Shown piece after piece: positions 42,728 through 51,161 of a stretch of 64,000 nt of DNA. This DNA is from Planctomycetota bacterium (GTDB lineage Bacteria > Planctomycetota > Planctomycetia > Gemmatales > Gemmataceae). Position numbers and translations under genes: made by a program. Each line of letters begins with the position of its first letter. The first letter of the stretch is position 1. The stretch spans positions 54,647 through 118,646 of the forward strand of contig JACOUH010000032.1 of assembly GCA_016177925.1 (NCBI GenBank), given 5' to 3'. The notes below the pieces were generated by a model. The model had not been told where the DNA came from, made no database searches, and worked only from the letters and a program-made list of their open reading frames with translations.

Positions 42728-43849
42728 TCAGGTTCCGACGAGGCCGATGGGCTGAGAGGGCGGGTAGTTCCTCTCCGGGGCCTTTTCCAGACCGCGGAGC
42801 AGGTGGCCGCCCCGCCGGGCCCGGTAGAACGCCCAGGTCGGGGAATACGGCTGATCGGCGGGGGCGTGCAGGAAGCGCCCCGCGTGGCCCCACTTGCTCT
42901 CGACCAGGACCAGCGCGTCCGCGCCGCCGACGCGCAGCTTCGCTGTGTGGAGGGGCGTCCCGGAGGCGTCGCGGTAGACGACCAGCCCGTCCGCGGCGCG
43001 GACGCGCACTTTCCCGGTGTGGAGTATCGCCCCGGAGGCGTCGCGGTAGACGACGAGGTCGCCGGCCTGGGGGTCGCTCACCGGCTTGTAGCCATTGTCG
43101 GCGAGGATGCGCTCAACGTCCTGCCACATCACGCAAAACCGGCCGCCGGCGAACACCCAACCGTGGCAGTTGCTGTCTGCGGAGGCCGGGGCAGTGCGGA
43201 CCACGGAAAGAGCGAACCTCCGGGCCTCCTGCAGCCGCTCTTCCTGCTCCGCGCTTTTCAAGAGTTCCGCCGCGTTGACGACGGTGAAGAGGGCGACGGG
43301 CGAGCCACCGTCCGTGGAGGCGGAGAAGGACTCTTCTCGAAGGTCCACCCTGGTCGGGAGCTGGGGAAACTCCGATGTGGTCAGGAGGCCGTCGTTGAAC
43401 TCCTTGTCCAGCGATCCGGACAGAGCACTCCGCCTCCCCTTAGCGGGCCGAACGTGGGCACCGCCCAGACACTCCTGGTCCGGCGACCCGGACGGAGCAC
43501 CGAGCACGGCAAGGCCGCCGACCAGCAGCGTGAGCGCTTGCACCTGCGGCCGGCCCAGCGTGCGGAGCACCGCCAGCGCCAGGTGGGTCGGGAACGAGGT
43601 TCGCAACGCCCACCCCAGCCCCCAGGCACCCGCCAGGCAGGATAGCGAAACCACAAACGACCGCGGAAAATCGAGCAGAGCCGCTGTGACGGCCGCCCCA
43701 CCCAGGCCCAGGAGAACGAGCAGCCCCGCGACCCACCCCGAAGAGCCCCGCCGTGAAGTCCTCACGAACAGGACGAGCCCGAGGACGACCGCGGCGAGTC
43801 CGCCGAGCAGGACGCCGTAGGGCCCCAGGTTCGTGAGAGAATTCAGCAT
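42728..43849 (-). CDS. Membrane protein with an NlpC/CHAP-like C-terminal domain
   Basis: A 373-residue protein. Three or four hydrophobic segments occupy about residues 8-120 (YGVLLGGLAAVVLGLVLFV, WVAGLLVLLGLGGAAVTAAL, ALTLLVGGLAVLG). The C-terminal half has a conserved planctomycete module: NCHGWVFAGGRFCVMWQDVE, DNGYKPVSDPQAGDLVVYRD, and ESKWGHAGRFLHAP. The Cys-His pair followed by GDLVVYR and a later His suggests an NlpC/P60-CHAP-like papain fold, but this is inference. A tandem duplication (VVYRDASGAILHTGKVRVRA then VVYRDASGTPLHTAKLRVGG) lies near residues 285-330. The ATG at 43849 precedes the first membrane segment. Substrate unknown. Confidence 0.7.
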   Translation of the reverse strand: MLNSLTNLGPYGVLLGGLAAVVLGLVLFVRTSRRGSSGWVAGLLVLLGLGGAAVTAALLDFPRSFVVSLSCLAGAWGLGWALRTSFPTHLALAVLRTLGRPQVQALTLLVGGLAVLGAPSGSPDQECLGGAHVRPAKGRRSALSGSLDKEFNDGLLTTSEFPQLPTRVDLREESFSASTDGGSPVALFTVVNAAELLKSAEQEERLQEARRFALSVVRTAPASADSNCHGWVFAGGRFCVMWQDVERILADNGYKPVSDPQAGDLVVYRDASGAILHTGKVRVRAADGLVVYRDASGTPLHTAKLRVGGADALVLVESKWGHAGRFLHAPADQPYSPTWAFYRARRGGHLLRGLEKAPERNYPPSQPIGLVGT

Positions 43850-44146
43850 CAGTCCCTTGGCCTTCTCCGCGGGAAGCTGGCAACGACCGTTCCATCCTCG
43901 TGATGGACGACCGCAGCAATCTAGCACCCCATTCGTGAAAGCCGGGGGAGAAAAGTCTGAGAAGAGGCTCACATTGCCGCCGGAGCGGGCAGGGCCACCG
44001 AGCGTCAAGTGCGAGGCGGTGACCGAGGTCCCGCGGGCGGCAACCGAAAAGTGACGGACCGTGGCAGCAGGTTACAATTCCGCCGCCACGGTCGAAGCCC
44101 GGAACTTACGGAGCGGTTCTGCTTGCCTGGCTGACGGCGCTGCGGG

Positions 44147-44722
44147 TCAGCGGGTCATCGGGAAGACGGCCTGGGAGCGAGCCCCAGCCGAGACGTCGAC
44201 CTCCTGGGTCTGGGTCACCATGCGGCCGTCCTCCTCCCACTGCGCCCGCACCTCGTAGCTGTACTGCTTGCCGGGCGTCAGCGGCGGTGAGTCGAACTCA
44301 CGGACGCCGCCCGTGTTGGGCGTCTCCCAGCCGCCGATCCAGACTCTGGCGTTCGCTGGGGCCCGGACGGTGACATGGGCCGTCGTGTCGGCCGCCGGAG
44401 TGTAGCCGCTCGAGTAGGTCGGCGTCAGGTCCTGGTAGGGGACTGTGTAGGTGGGCGTGTAGTAATACCTCGGGCCCCACCTCGAGGACCAACCGTAGCC
44501 GCCATAGTACGGATAGTCGTAGTACGACCCGTAATAGGGCCGATAGCCGTAGTAGCCGCCACGGTAGCCGCCGTAATAGCCGCCGCCGTACCAGCCACCG
44601 CCGTACCAGCCACCCCCCCGATTCCCGCCGTGCCGCTGCGCTTGCACAGGCTGGGCCGCCAGAACGACCATCGCCCCAGCGAGCAGGAACGCCCCTCCGA
44701 TCGAGAACAGTCTGCGAAACAT
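44147..44722 (-). CDS. TIGR03000-type secreted Gly/Tyr-rich protein
   Basis: A 191-residue exported protein: signal peptide MFRRLFSIGGAFLLAGAMVV ending VQAQ, then a Gly/Tyr-rich segment of about 70 residues (GGWYGGGWYGGGYYGGYRGG), then a C-terminal TIGR03000 domain (HVTVRAPANARVWIGGWETP ... FDSPPLTPGKQYSYEVRAQW) found only in planctomycetes. An excellent ribosome site (AAGGAGG) fixes the start. It is probably a surface or envelope protein; no activity is known. Confidence 0.9.
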   Translation of the reverse strand: MFRRLFSIGGAFLLAGAMVVLAAQPVQAQRHGGNRGGGWYGGGWYGGGYYGGYRGGYYGYRPYYGSYYDYPYYGGYGWSSRWGPRYYYTPTYTVPYQDLTPTYSSGYTPAADTTAHVTVRAPANARVWIGGWETPNTGGVREFDSPPLTPGKQYSYEVRAQWEEDGRMVTQTQEVDVSAGARSQAVFPMTR

Positions 44723-45192
44723 CGTTGGACCTCCTTCTGGAACTGTTCGTTTCCTCTTACTTTCAGTGCAAAGCTCATACCACTTGCCCAGTTTGCCGTG
44801 GCGGCCGGTGCCGCTCCTCGGGGCGATCTTCGAGAGCGCGCTTGAACAAAACGACCGATCGGAGGCCCGTTTGTAGAAACGCCAACGCCGTTTTTGTAAC
44901 TGTTTCCAGCCGGCGCGCCCTCGAATGAAACCTGGCGAGCGCGCGTCGTGGAGCGCCTCAGCGCAAGTCCTTGATTCAGGGTGTGTTCCGGCGAAACGTG
45001 GGAAAATGCGCCCTGCGCGGCCGTGTGGCATTGGAGTTGCCAGAAAGAGAGATCTCCTGGTATCAGGCGAGTTGTAGATGATTTGCGCCCCGCGCGGGCG
45101 TTTCGCTCGCTGTTTTGTAGCCGCGTTCGCCCGAACGCGGGCACGACCGACCCGCGTTCGGGCGAACGCGGCTCCGTGCAAGGAGGCGGTCC
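44723..45192. other. Divergent intergenic region
   Basis: 470 bp between the minus-strand TIGR03000 gene and the plus-strand small lipoprotein-like gene. It contains the GTAG repeat at 45117-45175 just upstream of the latter. No promoter boxes were clear and no gene is supported. Confidence 0.45.
45117..45175. repeat. GTAG-type REP pair, family M
   Basis: GTAGCCGCGTTCGCCCGAAC on the left, inverted copy GTTCGGGCGAACGCGGC on the right, ending CTCC instead of CTAC. Arm core CCGCGTTCG-CC-CGAACGCGG is a hairpin. It ends five bases before the ribosome site of the next gene. Confidence 0.8.
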
Positions 45193-45414
45193 ATGAGGCG
45201 TTTTCGTTTGGCGCTGACGGCCTTGGCTGTCGCGGGGTGCGCAGGCTTCGCCGCTCACCGCGCCGGCTGGTTCTCTTCCGGCAACGCCCGCTCCGATCAG
45301 CCTGCCGCCATCCGTCCCTGCGGGCAGGCGACAGACCGCGCCGGCCGCCAGGCGGACCTGCGTTACCTGCAGAACCAACCCCGCCACTGGACCTACCTGC
45401 TCATGCAGCGCTGA
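45193..45414 (+). CDS. Small exported, possibly lipoprotein
   Basis: A 73-residue protein with a very strong ribosome site (AAGGAGG, seven bases before ATG). It begins MRRFRLALTALAVAGCAGFA, a signal sequence whose VAGC could serve as a lipobox. The mature part is short, polar and ends NQPRHWTYLLMQR. No family is recognised. It is followed by a second small ORF with an equally strong ribosome site. Confidence 0.6.
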   Translation: MRRFRLALTALAVAGCAGFAAHRAGWFSSGNARSDQPAAIRPCGQATDRAGRQADLRYLQNQPRHWTYLLMQR

Positions 45415-45476
45415 TCCCTCCCCAACCCTTATGTCCTTTTCACGGTCCGTTTCATCTAGGAAGAAGGAGGTTGTGA

Positions 45477-45608
45477 ATGGTCCAACGCAAGGGAAGGTTG
45501 CTGTCCCCCCTTTCCGGGCGGGTGTGCCGGCTGGCCACCCACGACCCGGACGACGCGCACGACGCCAACTGGGAGAGCGCGTGGATCGACCTCGGCGGCG
45601 AGGGCTGA
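45477..45608 (+). CDS. Small acidic-tailed ORF of unknown function
   Basis: A 43-residue ORF (starts MVQRKGRLLSPLSGRVCRLA, ends WESAWIDLGGEG) preceded by AAGAAGGAGG at ideal spacing. The N-terminal half is basic, the C-terminal half acidic with two Trp. It lies 62 bp after the small lipoprotein-like gene on the same strand, so the two may form a tiny operon. No family is recognised. Confidence 0.45.
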   Translation: MVQRKGRLLSPLSGRVCRLATHDPDDAHDANWESAWIDLGGEG

Positions 45609-45990
45609 GTGCCCGCGACCGCATCGGAATCCCTAATAAAGGAGGGCTATTGTCAGAGAGTGAGGTGCGTTCCGCCGCACATCCGGACGCGGGCCTCCCC
45701 TTCCTGTGCCCCGGCCGGGCGTGCGGCGGATACCGCTCGCCGAGTGGATTGACCATTTTCCCTCCGCGGGTATTCTTTTCCTCTTCGGGCGACCTTCTCC
45801 TCCTTCTACATAGCTCCAAGGCAAGGGGCAAGGGGTCCCGGGTGTGCCATGCTTGGGCGGCCGTCTCCGGCTTGGCCTATGCCCCCGGCCGGGGCACCCG
45901 CGCCAGCGGGTCGGGCCGCCCAAGCATGCCACCCCGCCGACGCTTTTCCTTCTCCAGGGAGCTAGTTAGCCTGATGAGGGGGACCCGTTC
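45609..45990. other. Gap before the MFS gene with family E palindrome
   Basis: 382 bp with no accepted gene; the only clear structure is the palindrome at 45848-45928. Confidence 0.4.
45848..45928. repeat. Palindrome, family E
   Basis: CATGCTTGGGCGGCC paired with GGCCGCCCAAGCATG; same arms as 12843-12905 with a longer, different spacer. Confidence 0.85.
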
Positions 45991-47385
45991 GTGGGTGCCG
46001 CATCGCAAACTTCGGGCCGCTGGTACGAGGGCGTCACGCGCTACCAGTGGCTCGTCTTGGTTATTGCTTCGCTCGGCTGGGTCTTCGACGTCTTCGAGGG
46101 CCAGGTCTTCGTCGCCACCGAGAAGGAGGCCATGCCGGAGCTGCTCGGCGGGGCCTCGGCCCAGGAGGCCGACTTCCACACCAACGTCGCGCTGGGCGCG
46201 TTCCTGCTCGGTGGGGCTGCCGGTGGCGTCCTGTTCGGCACGCTCAGCGACCGCATCGGCCGTAAGAAGACATTATCGCTCACCATCCTCGTCTATTCCG
46301 TCTTCACCTGCCTGTCGGCCTTCTCCCAGACGTGGTGGCACATGGCCCTGTTTCGCTTCCTGGTGGCGCTGGGCGTCGGCGGGGAGTGGGCGGTCGCCAG
46401 CACGCTCGTCGCCGAGGTCTTCCCAACGCGGGCTCGTGCCTGGTCGCAGTCGATCTTCCACGCCTCCAGCGTATTCGGCACCTTCCTTGCCATCGCCGCC
46501 GGCAACTTCCTCGTCACCAACTCGCGGCTGCGGTTCTCGCTGACACTGTTCGGCCACGACTGGCAGGTAGCCGGCTGGCGCCTGGCCTTTTTGCTGGGCG
46601 TGCTGCCGGCGCTCTTGATCCTGTGGGTGCGGGCCAGCCTGCGCGAGCCCGAGGCATGGCTGCGCGCCCGCGAGCAGCGGAGTGCCGGGGCGGATGGCCG
46701 GGCCGGGCGCGTTGGCGACCTCCTGACCAGCCCGCTGCGGCGGCGAACGCTGGTCGGCATCGGGCTGGCGACGGTGGCACTGGCGACCTTCTGGGGCGTC
46801 CACGCCTTCGGCAAGGACCGCCTGCGCGATCTCTACGCAGCCCCCTACCTGGCGGCGCTACCGGAGGACGCGACACGTGAGCAGAGGCAGAAAGTGCTGG
46901 AGGCGAACGCGGCGGCGATCAAGCCCGGCGAGATGCTCGGCATGCTGCTGGTGACGACGGGCGGCGGGCTGGGACTGGTCTGCTTCGGCCCGATCAGCGA
47001 GCGGCTGGGACGGCGCGGCGCCTTCTTGTTCTTCCTCGCCGGCGGGCTCGTGTCGACACTGGTGCTGTTTCGCCTGGTCTCGGGGATGACGGCCCTGTGC
47101 GTGTTCCTGCCGGTGTTCGGCTTTCTGACGCTGGGCATGCACGCCGGCTGTGCCGTCTACTTTCCGGAGCTGTTTCCGACGCATCTGCGCGGCACGGGCG
47201 GCGGCCTCTGCTTCAACCTCGGCCGGCTGTTCGCCGCCCCCATCCTGGTCGTCAAGGGATGGCTGATGAACCGCCAGGGCTACAGCCCCGCCGAGGCGGC
47301 CTCGCTGCTGAGCGTGCTGTTCCTGGCCGGCATCCTGCTGCTGCCGCTGGCCCCCGAGACAAGGGGCCGCGACCTGCCCTCGTAG
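45991..47385 (+). CDS. Major facilitator superfamily transporter
   Basis: A 464-residue polytopic membrane protein with 12 predicted hydrophobic segments. It shows the MFS loop 2-3 motif GTLSDRIGRKK near residue 86 and the equivalent GPISERLGRRG in the second half near 336. The first membrane segment (YQWLVLVIASLGWVFDVFEG) carries an acidic residue, as in sugar and metabolite:proton symporters. A long loop of about 45 residues, including EDATREQRQK, lies near 285-310. Start is a GTG with GAGGGG upstream. The substrate cannot be read from sequence; the family resembles aromatic-acid/sialate-type symporters. Confidence 0.88.
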   Translation: MGAASQTSGRWYEGVTRYQWLVLVIASLGWVFDVFEGQVFVATEKEAMPELLGGASAQEADFHTNVALGAFLLGGAAGGVLFGTLSDRIGRKKTLSLTILVYSVFTCLSAFSQTWWHMALFRFLVALGVGGEWAVASTLVAEVFPTRARAWSQSIFHASSVFGTFLAIAAGNFLVTNSRLRFSLTLFGHDWQVAGWRLAFLLGVLPALLILWVRASLREPEAWLRAREQRSAGADGRAGRVGDLLTSPLRRRTLVGIGLATVALATFWGVHAFGKDRLRDLYAAPYLAALPEDATREQRQKVLEANAAAIKPGEMLGMLLVTTGGGLGLVCFGPISERLGRRGAFLFFLAGGLVSTLVLFRLVSGMTALCVFLPVFGFLTLGMHAGCAVYFPELFPTHLRGTGGGLCFNLGRLFAAPILVVKGWLMNRQGYSPAEAASLLSVLFLAGILLLPLAPETRGRDLPS

Positions 47386-47392
47386 AGCTACC

Positions 47393-47450
47393 AGGTGGTG
47401 AGGTAGTGAGGTAGTGGGGTTCCACCACCTCACCACCTCACCACCTCACC
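47393..47450. terminator. Palindrome between convergent genes
   Basis: GGTGGTGAGGTAGTGAGG and the inverted run CCACCTCACCACCTCACC form a long hairpin between the stop codons at 47385 and 47467. It is well placed as a bidirectional transcription stop but lacks a T-tract, so it may simply be another interspersed palindrome. Confidence 0.45.
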
Positions 47451-47466
47451 TCGGCGGCTTGCGCTG

Positions 47467-48513
47467 TTATTTCTTCTCCCGGGGGGCCTCCGGGACGGCG
47501 CCGTTGAGCCACTGGCGATGGACTGGTTTCTCCTTGAAGGCCGTGACACACTCCACCACCTTGCCGTCCAGGTCGCGGACACGCAGGCGGTTGTCCGTGT
47601 CAATGCCCTCGAACCGTTTCGCCTTCTCCTTGCCGGCGCTCATGAACTTCTCGACGTCTGCGGCGACCAGTTCCGCCGGCTTCTTTTTGCCCTTCTTTTC
47701 CAGCGCCGCCTGCACGGCGTAGGACTGCACCAGGCGCGGGTAGAGCTGAACCAGCAGGCGGTGGTTGGGGTAGATGTCTACCTCCTCGATGTTGCCGTTG
47801 ACGGCGACCGCCACGCCGATGGCGTCCTTGTGCTTGTCGACCAGGCCGTTGAGCGCCTTGGCACAGGCGTCACAGACCTTCTTGACCTGGGGCGAGTCGA
47901 GCGCTTCGTTGAGGCTCGAACTGGTGTTCGCTGACCCCAGGCGCATCTTGGCGATCGCCTTCTGCTGGGCAACACGCTCCCAGACCGCTTGCTGCCCGCC
48001 GCGGTTCGGTGTGGTCTTGGCGGCCGCGCGGACCTCCTTGCCGGCCAGGATCGTGTTGCTCGTGTTCAAGAACTGGATGCCGCCGTGCCAGCGCGACGCC
48101 TCGATGCAGAACGACGGTACGGGGAGCTTGCCACTGCGCGGCGGCACGACGAGACTGGTGACGATGATGCGGTCCTGCTGGCCACCCTGCAGCCGGTCGC
48201 CCTCCTGCAAGAAGCGGTAGCGATCGCTCTTGTTCTCGATCTGCAATTCGCCGACCTGCGCCTGCTTCTTCTCGCTGATCGCGACGAGCTTCTTGTCGAG
48301 GCCCTGGTCGAGCGTCAGGTAATCGCGGTCGTCCTGGTCCTGGCCGTGGAGCAGGAAGACGGTGAGGTTCTCGTGAGCGTAGGGGCCGCTAACGCGGACC
48401 GCTACTTCCTTGACAGCGAACGACGCGGGCTTCTTTTCCCCCGCCTGGACGAGGGAGAGGCCCGCCAGCGCCACCAGCGCCAGACACCCGGACAGCAACG
48501 TGGACCTTGTCAT
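47467..48513 (-). CDS. Secreted ARPP-1-like domain protein
   Basis: A 348-residue exported protein with signal peptide MTRSTLLSGCLALVALAGLS. The mature part matches the pattern of the ARPP-1 domain: HENLTVFLLHG, DYLTLDQGLDKKLVAISE, VGELQIENKSDRYRFLQEGD, GGQQDRIIVTSLVVPPRSGK and a Cys near residue 156 (PSFCIEASRW). The later helical part (KKVCDACAKAL, DKHKDAIGVAVAVNGNI) also fits that family. ARPP-1 was named for association with rhodanese-phosphatase genes; its function is unknown, and no such partners are visible here. Ribosome site AGGAGGCG supports the start. Confidence 0.75.
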   Translation of the reverse strand: MTRSTLLSGCLALVALAGLSLVQAGEKKPASFAVKEVAVRVSGPYAHENLTVFLLHGQDQDDRDYLTLDQGLDKKLVAISEKKQAQVGELQIENKSDRYRFLQEGDRLQGGQQDRIIVTSLVVPPRSGKLPVPSFCIEASRWHGGIQFLNTSNTILAGKEVRAAAKTTPNRGGQQAVWERVAQQKAIAKMRLGSANTSSSLNEALDSPQVKKVCDACAKALNGLVDKHKDAIGVAVAVNGNIEEVDIYPNHRLLVQLYPRLVQSYAVQAALEKKGKKKPAELVAADVEKFMSAGKEKAKRFEGIDTDNRLRVRDLDGKVVECVTAFKEKPVHRQWLNGAVPEAPREKK

Positions 48514-48604
48514 GCGACGCCTCCTGAGATGGGAGAGGGCGGAGGGAGACGCAGTTATTTTATCCGGCAGGGGGAGTCGCTTTGTAACAACTGCGCAACA
48601 CGAG

Positions 48605-48652
48605 CCCGAAGCGCCAGCGAGGGGTGCATCGTCCCCTCGCTGGCGCTTCGGG
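48605..48652. repeat. Palindrome, family G
   Basis: CCCGAAGCGCCAGCGAGGGG paired with CCCCTCGCTGGCGCTTCGGG. It lies between the DUF1501 stop and the ARPP-1 start. Confidence 0.8.
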
Positions 48653-48681
48653 TTGGTATGCCTCCCGAGTCGAAATCTCCC

Positions 48682-50067
48682 TCAGCGGAAAAGCGCCGTA
48701 ACCGGAGCGCCGTCGCTGAGGGGCAGAGGACGACCGAGGTGGTCGCGAACCTGCGTGTGCGTGTCGATGCCGAGCGCCTGATAGATGGTCGCGGACAGGT
48801 CGCCGGGCGAGACCGGCGCCGTCGTCGGGAAGGCGGCCTGGCGGTCGGAAGCCCCATACACCTGTCCGCCGCACACCCCGCCTCCGGCCAGCACGACCGA
48901 GTTACACGGGGCCCAGTGATCGCGTCCCGCCGCGCCGTTGATCTTCGGCGTCCGCCCGAACTCGCCCAGGCATACCACCAACGTCTCGTCGAGCAGCCCG
49001 CGCTGGGCGAGGTCCTCCAGCAGCGCCGCGAACGCCACGTCGAACGGCGGCAGCAGCGAGTTCTTCAGCAGTCGGAAGTTGTCGGCGTGCGTGTCCCAGA
49101 AGGCGTCGTCGCGCGCCCAGTTGACCGTGACCAGGCCGACGCCCGCCTCGACGAGTCGCCGCGCCAGCAGCAGGCCCTGGCCGAACGGCGTGCGGCCGTA
49201 GCGGTCGCGGGCCCGGTCGCTCTCGCGTGACAGGTCGAAGGCCCGCCGCGCCGCCGGCGACGTGACGAGATCGAAGGCTCGCGCCTCGTGGGCGTCCAGG
49301 GCTCGCACCGCGGCGGACTGGGCGAGGACGCGCCGCTGCGCGTCGACGACGGAGAGCAGGACGCGGCGGTCGAGCAGGCGTTGCGCCACCGCTCCCTCGA
49401 CCGAGGGGAACGGCCGGAAGTCATCGAGGCTGGGGTCCTGGGCGACAAAGAGCGGATCGTGGGCACTGCCGAGGAAGCCGGCGAAGAAGCCAGGGAAAAT
49501 ATGGTTTGCCGCCGACACCTGGTTGGCCGGCGAATTGAGGCTGACGCCCGAGGGCAACGGGCCGGGGCCGGGGCGCAGGTAGCGCATCACGGCACCAAAG
49601 GTTGGGAAGTCGGTCGGTTTGTTCTGCGGATTGGTCGCCGGCTGCAGATGGCGATGTCCGGTCAGCATGTAGTGCATCGCCACCGTGTGCGTGTTGTCGG
49701 GATGGCTGACCGAGCGCACGATCGCGAAGCGGTGGGCCTGCCGGGCGACGCGCGGGACGTGCTCGCCGACGAGGATGCCGGGCACAGTCGTCGCGATGGG
49801 CTTGAACTCGCCGCGCACCTCGCGGGGGGCGTCGGGCTTGAGGTCCCAGACATCCTGGTGGGCGGGAGCGCCGAAGAGGAAGGCGAGGATGCAGGAGCGT
49901 GCCCGGCCGAAGTGGCCTTGCCTGGCGAGGCGCGGGGCAGCTTCGGCCCGCTGGCGGAGCAGGTCGGGCAGCGACAGGCCCAGCGCACCGAGGCCGCCGG
50001 CGCGCAGCCATTCCCGCCGCGTCAGTCCTTCGCACAGCAGCACTCCCGAGCCAGGCAACGAGATCAT
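48682..50067 (-). CDS. DUF1501 domain protein (sulfatase-like fold)
   Basis: A 461-residue protein of the planctomycete-rich DUF1501 family, related to alkaline-phosphatase/sulfatase folds. The N-terminus has a twin-arginine-like motif (LTRREWLRAGGLGALGLSLP), indicating export in folded form. Family landmarks are CILAFLFGAPAHQDVWDLKP, SVSHPDNTHTVAMHYMLTGH, VVCLGEFGRTPKINGAAGRD HW and LSATIYQALGID. DUF1501 genes usually pair with DUF1549/DUF1553 cytochrome-like genes; none is seen here. GGAGGAC before the ATG supports the start. Substrate unknown. Confidence 0.9.
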   Translation of the reverse strand: MISLPGSGVLLCEGLTRREWLRAGGLGALGLSLPDLLRQRAEAAPRLARQGHFGRARSCILAFLFGAPAHQDVWDLKPDAPREVRGEFKPIATTVPGILVGEHVPRVARQAHRFAIVRSVSHPDNTHTVAMHYMLTGHRHLQPATNPQNKPTDFPTFGAVMRYLRPGPGPLPSGVSLNSPANQVSAANHIFPGFFAGFLGSAHDPLFVAQDPSLDDFRPFPSVEGAVAQRLLDRRVLLSVVDAQRRVLAQSAAVRALDAHEARAFDLVTSPAARRAFDLSRESDRARDRYGRTPFGQGLLLARRLVEAGVGLVTVNWARDDAFWDTHADNFRLLKNSLLPPFDVAFAALLEDLAQRGLLDETLVVCLGEFGRTPKINGAAGRDHWAPCNSVVLAGGGVCGGQVYGASDRQAAFPTTAPVSPGDLSATIYQALGIDTHTQVRDHLGRPLPLSDGAPVTALFR

Positions 50068-50103
50068 TGGCGTCCTCCGGTCAACGACCTCTTGACGGTG
50101 ACG

Positions 50104-50247
50104 TCACCGCGATTGACTTTCAGGGCTGGCGTCGTAATGCGAGGCGTCCTCCCAATCCTCGGGAGATAGCTTCGCGAGCAGGGGTTCCAGCAAACGGACT
50201 TCGTCCTCGTCCGGGTCCTGCTGCCGCTCTTGCGTCGGCTCAATCAT
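50104..50247 (-). CDS. Small acidic protein
   Basis: A 47-residue acidic protein (MIEPTQERQQDPDEDEVRLL ... SPEDWEDASHYDASPE) with an excellent ribosome site (GAAGGAGG, six bases from ATG). It has no hydrophobic segment or known domain. It follows the methyltransferase-like gene on the same strand at 92 bp. Function unknown. Confidence 0.55.
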   Translation of the reverse strand: MIEPTQERQQDPDEDEVRLLEPLLAKLSPEDWEDASHYDASPESQSR

Positions 50248-50339
50248 GACAGCCTCCTTCGCCGCATCGTACCATCGGCGCGGCCGGCGCAGCAAGCGGC
50301 TGCGCCTCGTGCAAGGAAGTCGGCCTCCTCGGCTTCTGC

Positions 50340-51053
50340 TCACCGCAAAATGACGCGCAGATTGGCCATTCGGTGTCCGCGAACGGAGCCGCGATAAACC
50401 TCGAATGCGCCCAGCACACCAACGAACCCGGCATCGATCTGGTCTTCACTCCCTTCCGGAAGCAACATCCCTGATGTCAACTCGCGGCGGGGTAGGCAAC
50501 TTTTGAGGGCTTCGCACACCATGTCCGCATGGCGGCGGAGGGACTGCCCACGATCCTGACGCCGGCGCACCACGGCATCCAGGTCTTGATTCCAGAACAA
50601 GGCGAACTCACCGAAGGTGTCCAGCCCGCGCTGGACCAGTCCCCGGATGAGAGGGAAATCGACCGGCGCGCTGCGGTTGGCGACCTCGCCATACTCGTCC
50701 AGGTTGAGGATACCGACGTTGGCCAACTCCGGTGCCTCCAGCCGTTCGTAGAGGTTGCCGGCGACCCATTTCAAGTCAGGCCGGCGTTGCCGGAAGCCCT
50801 CGATCCGGGACAGGTCAAGATCGATGCCGACAAACCCGCCGGGCGCGAGGACTCCTTGATGTTCGAGAAGGTCGAGAGTCAGCAGACCTGTGGCGCCCAT
50901 CAATTCGCACCAGTCGCAGCGCAGCCGGGTTCGGTCGCCGTCTTCCCAGAGCAGAAAGGCGGCTTCACGCAGGACGCGGAGGTTACCTTCCCGGCAGCCC
51001 ATTTTCGCGGGATTGTCGAAGGCGTCGCTCTGGCGGTCGGAAAGAGGAGTCAT
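50340..51053 (-). CDS. Rossmann-like, possibly methyltransferase, protein
   Basis: A 237-residue cytoplasmic protein I do not firmly recognise. The stretch GATGLLTLDLLEHQGVLAPG followed by FVGIDLDLSRIEGF resembles the glycine loop and acidic second strand of a class I SAM-dependent methyltransferase, with DLKWVAGNLYERL as a possible third motif. It contains several Cys (RCDWCELMG). Later parts (SGMLLPEGSEDQIDAGFVG) are unassigned. The ATG at 51053 is used; an in-frame TTG five codons earlier is possible. It diverges from the HTH gene at 51162. Confidence 0.5.
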   Translation of the reverse strand: MTPLSDRQSDAFDNPAKMGCREGNLRVLREAAFLLWEDGDRTRLRCDWCELMGATGLLTLDLLEHQGVLAPGGFVGIDLDLSRIEGFRQRRPDLKWVAGNLYERLEAPELANVGILNLDEYGEVANRSAPVDFPLIRGLVQRGLDTFGEFALFWNQDLDAVVRRRQDRGQSLRRHADMVCEALKSCLPRRELTSGMLLPEGSEDQIDAGFVGVLGAFEVYRGSVRGHRMANLRVILR

Positions 51054-51161
51054 TTCTTGGGCCTTCAAGGGTTCAGCCAGTGGTGATCATTATACCCGGC
51101 AAGTCGCTTTGTTCTCTTTCCTTGCGGAGGGTATCATGTTTGTGGGGTGGGAGGCGGGCCG

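Noticed and set aside
45650..46543. A TTG start with AAAGGAGG upstream leading into a long plus-strand frame
   Set aside because: The frame runs through the family E palindrome and then overlaps the MFS gene out of frame. The good ribosome site may be chance or relic.
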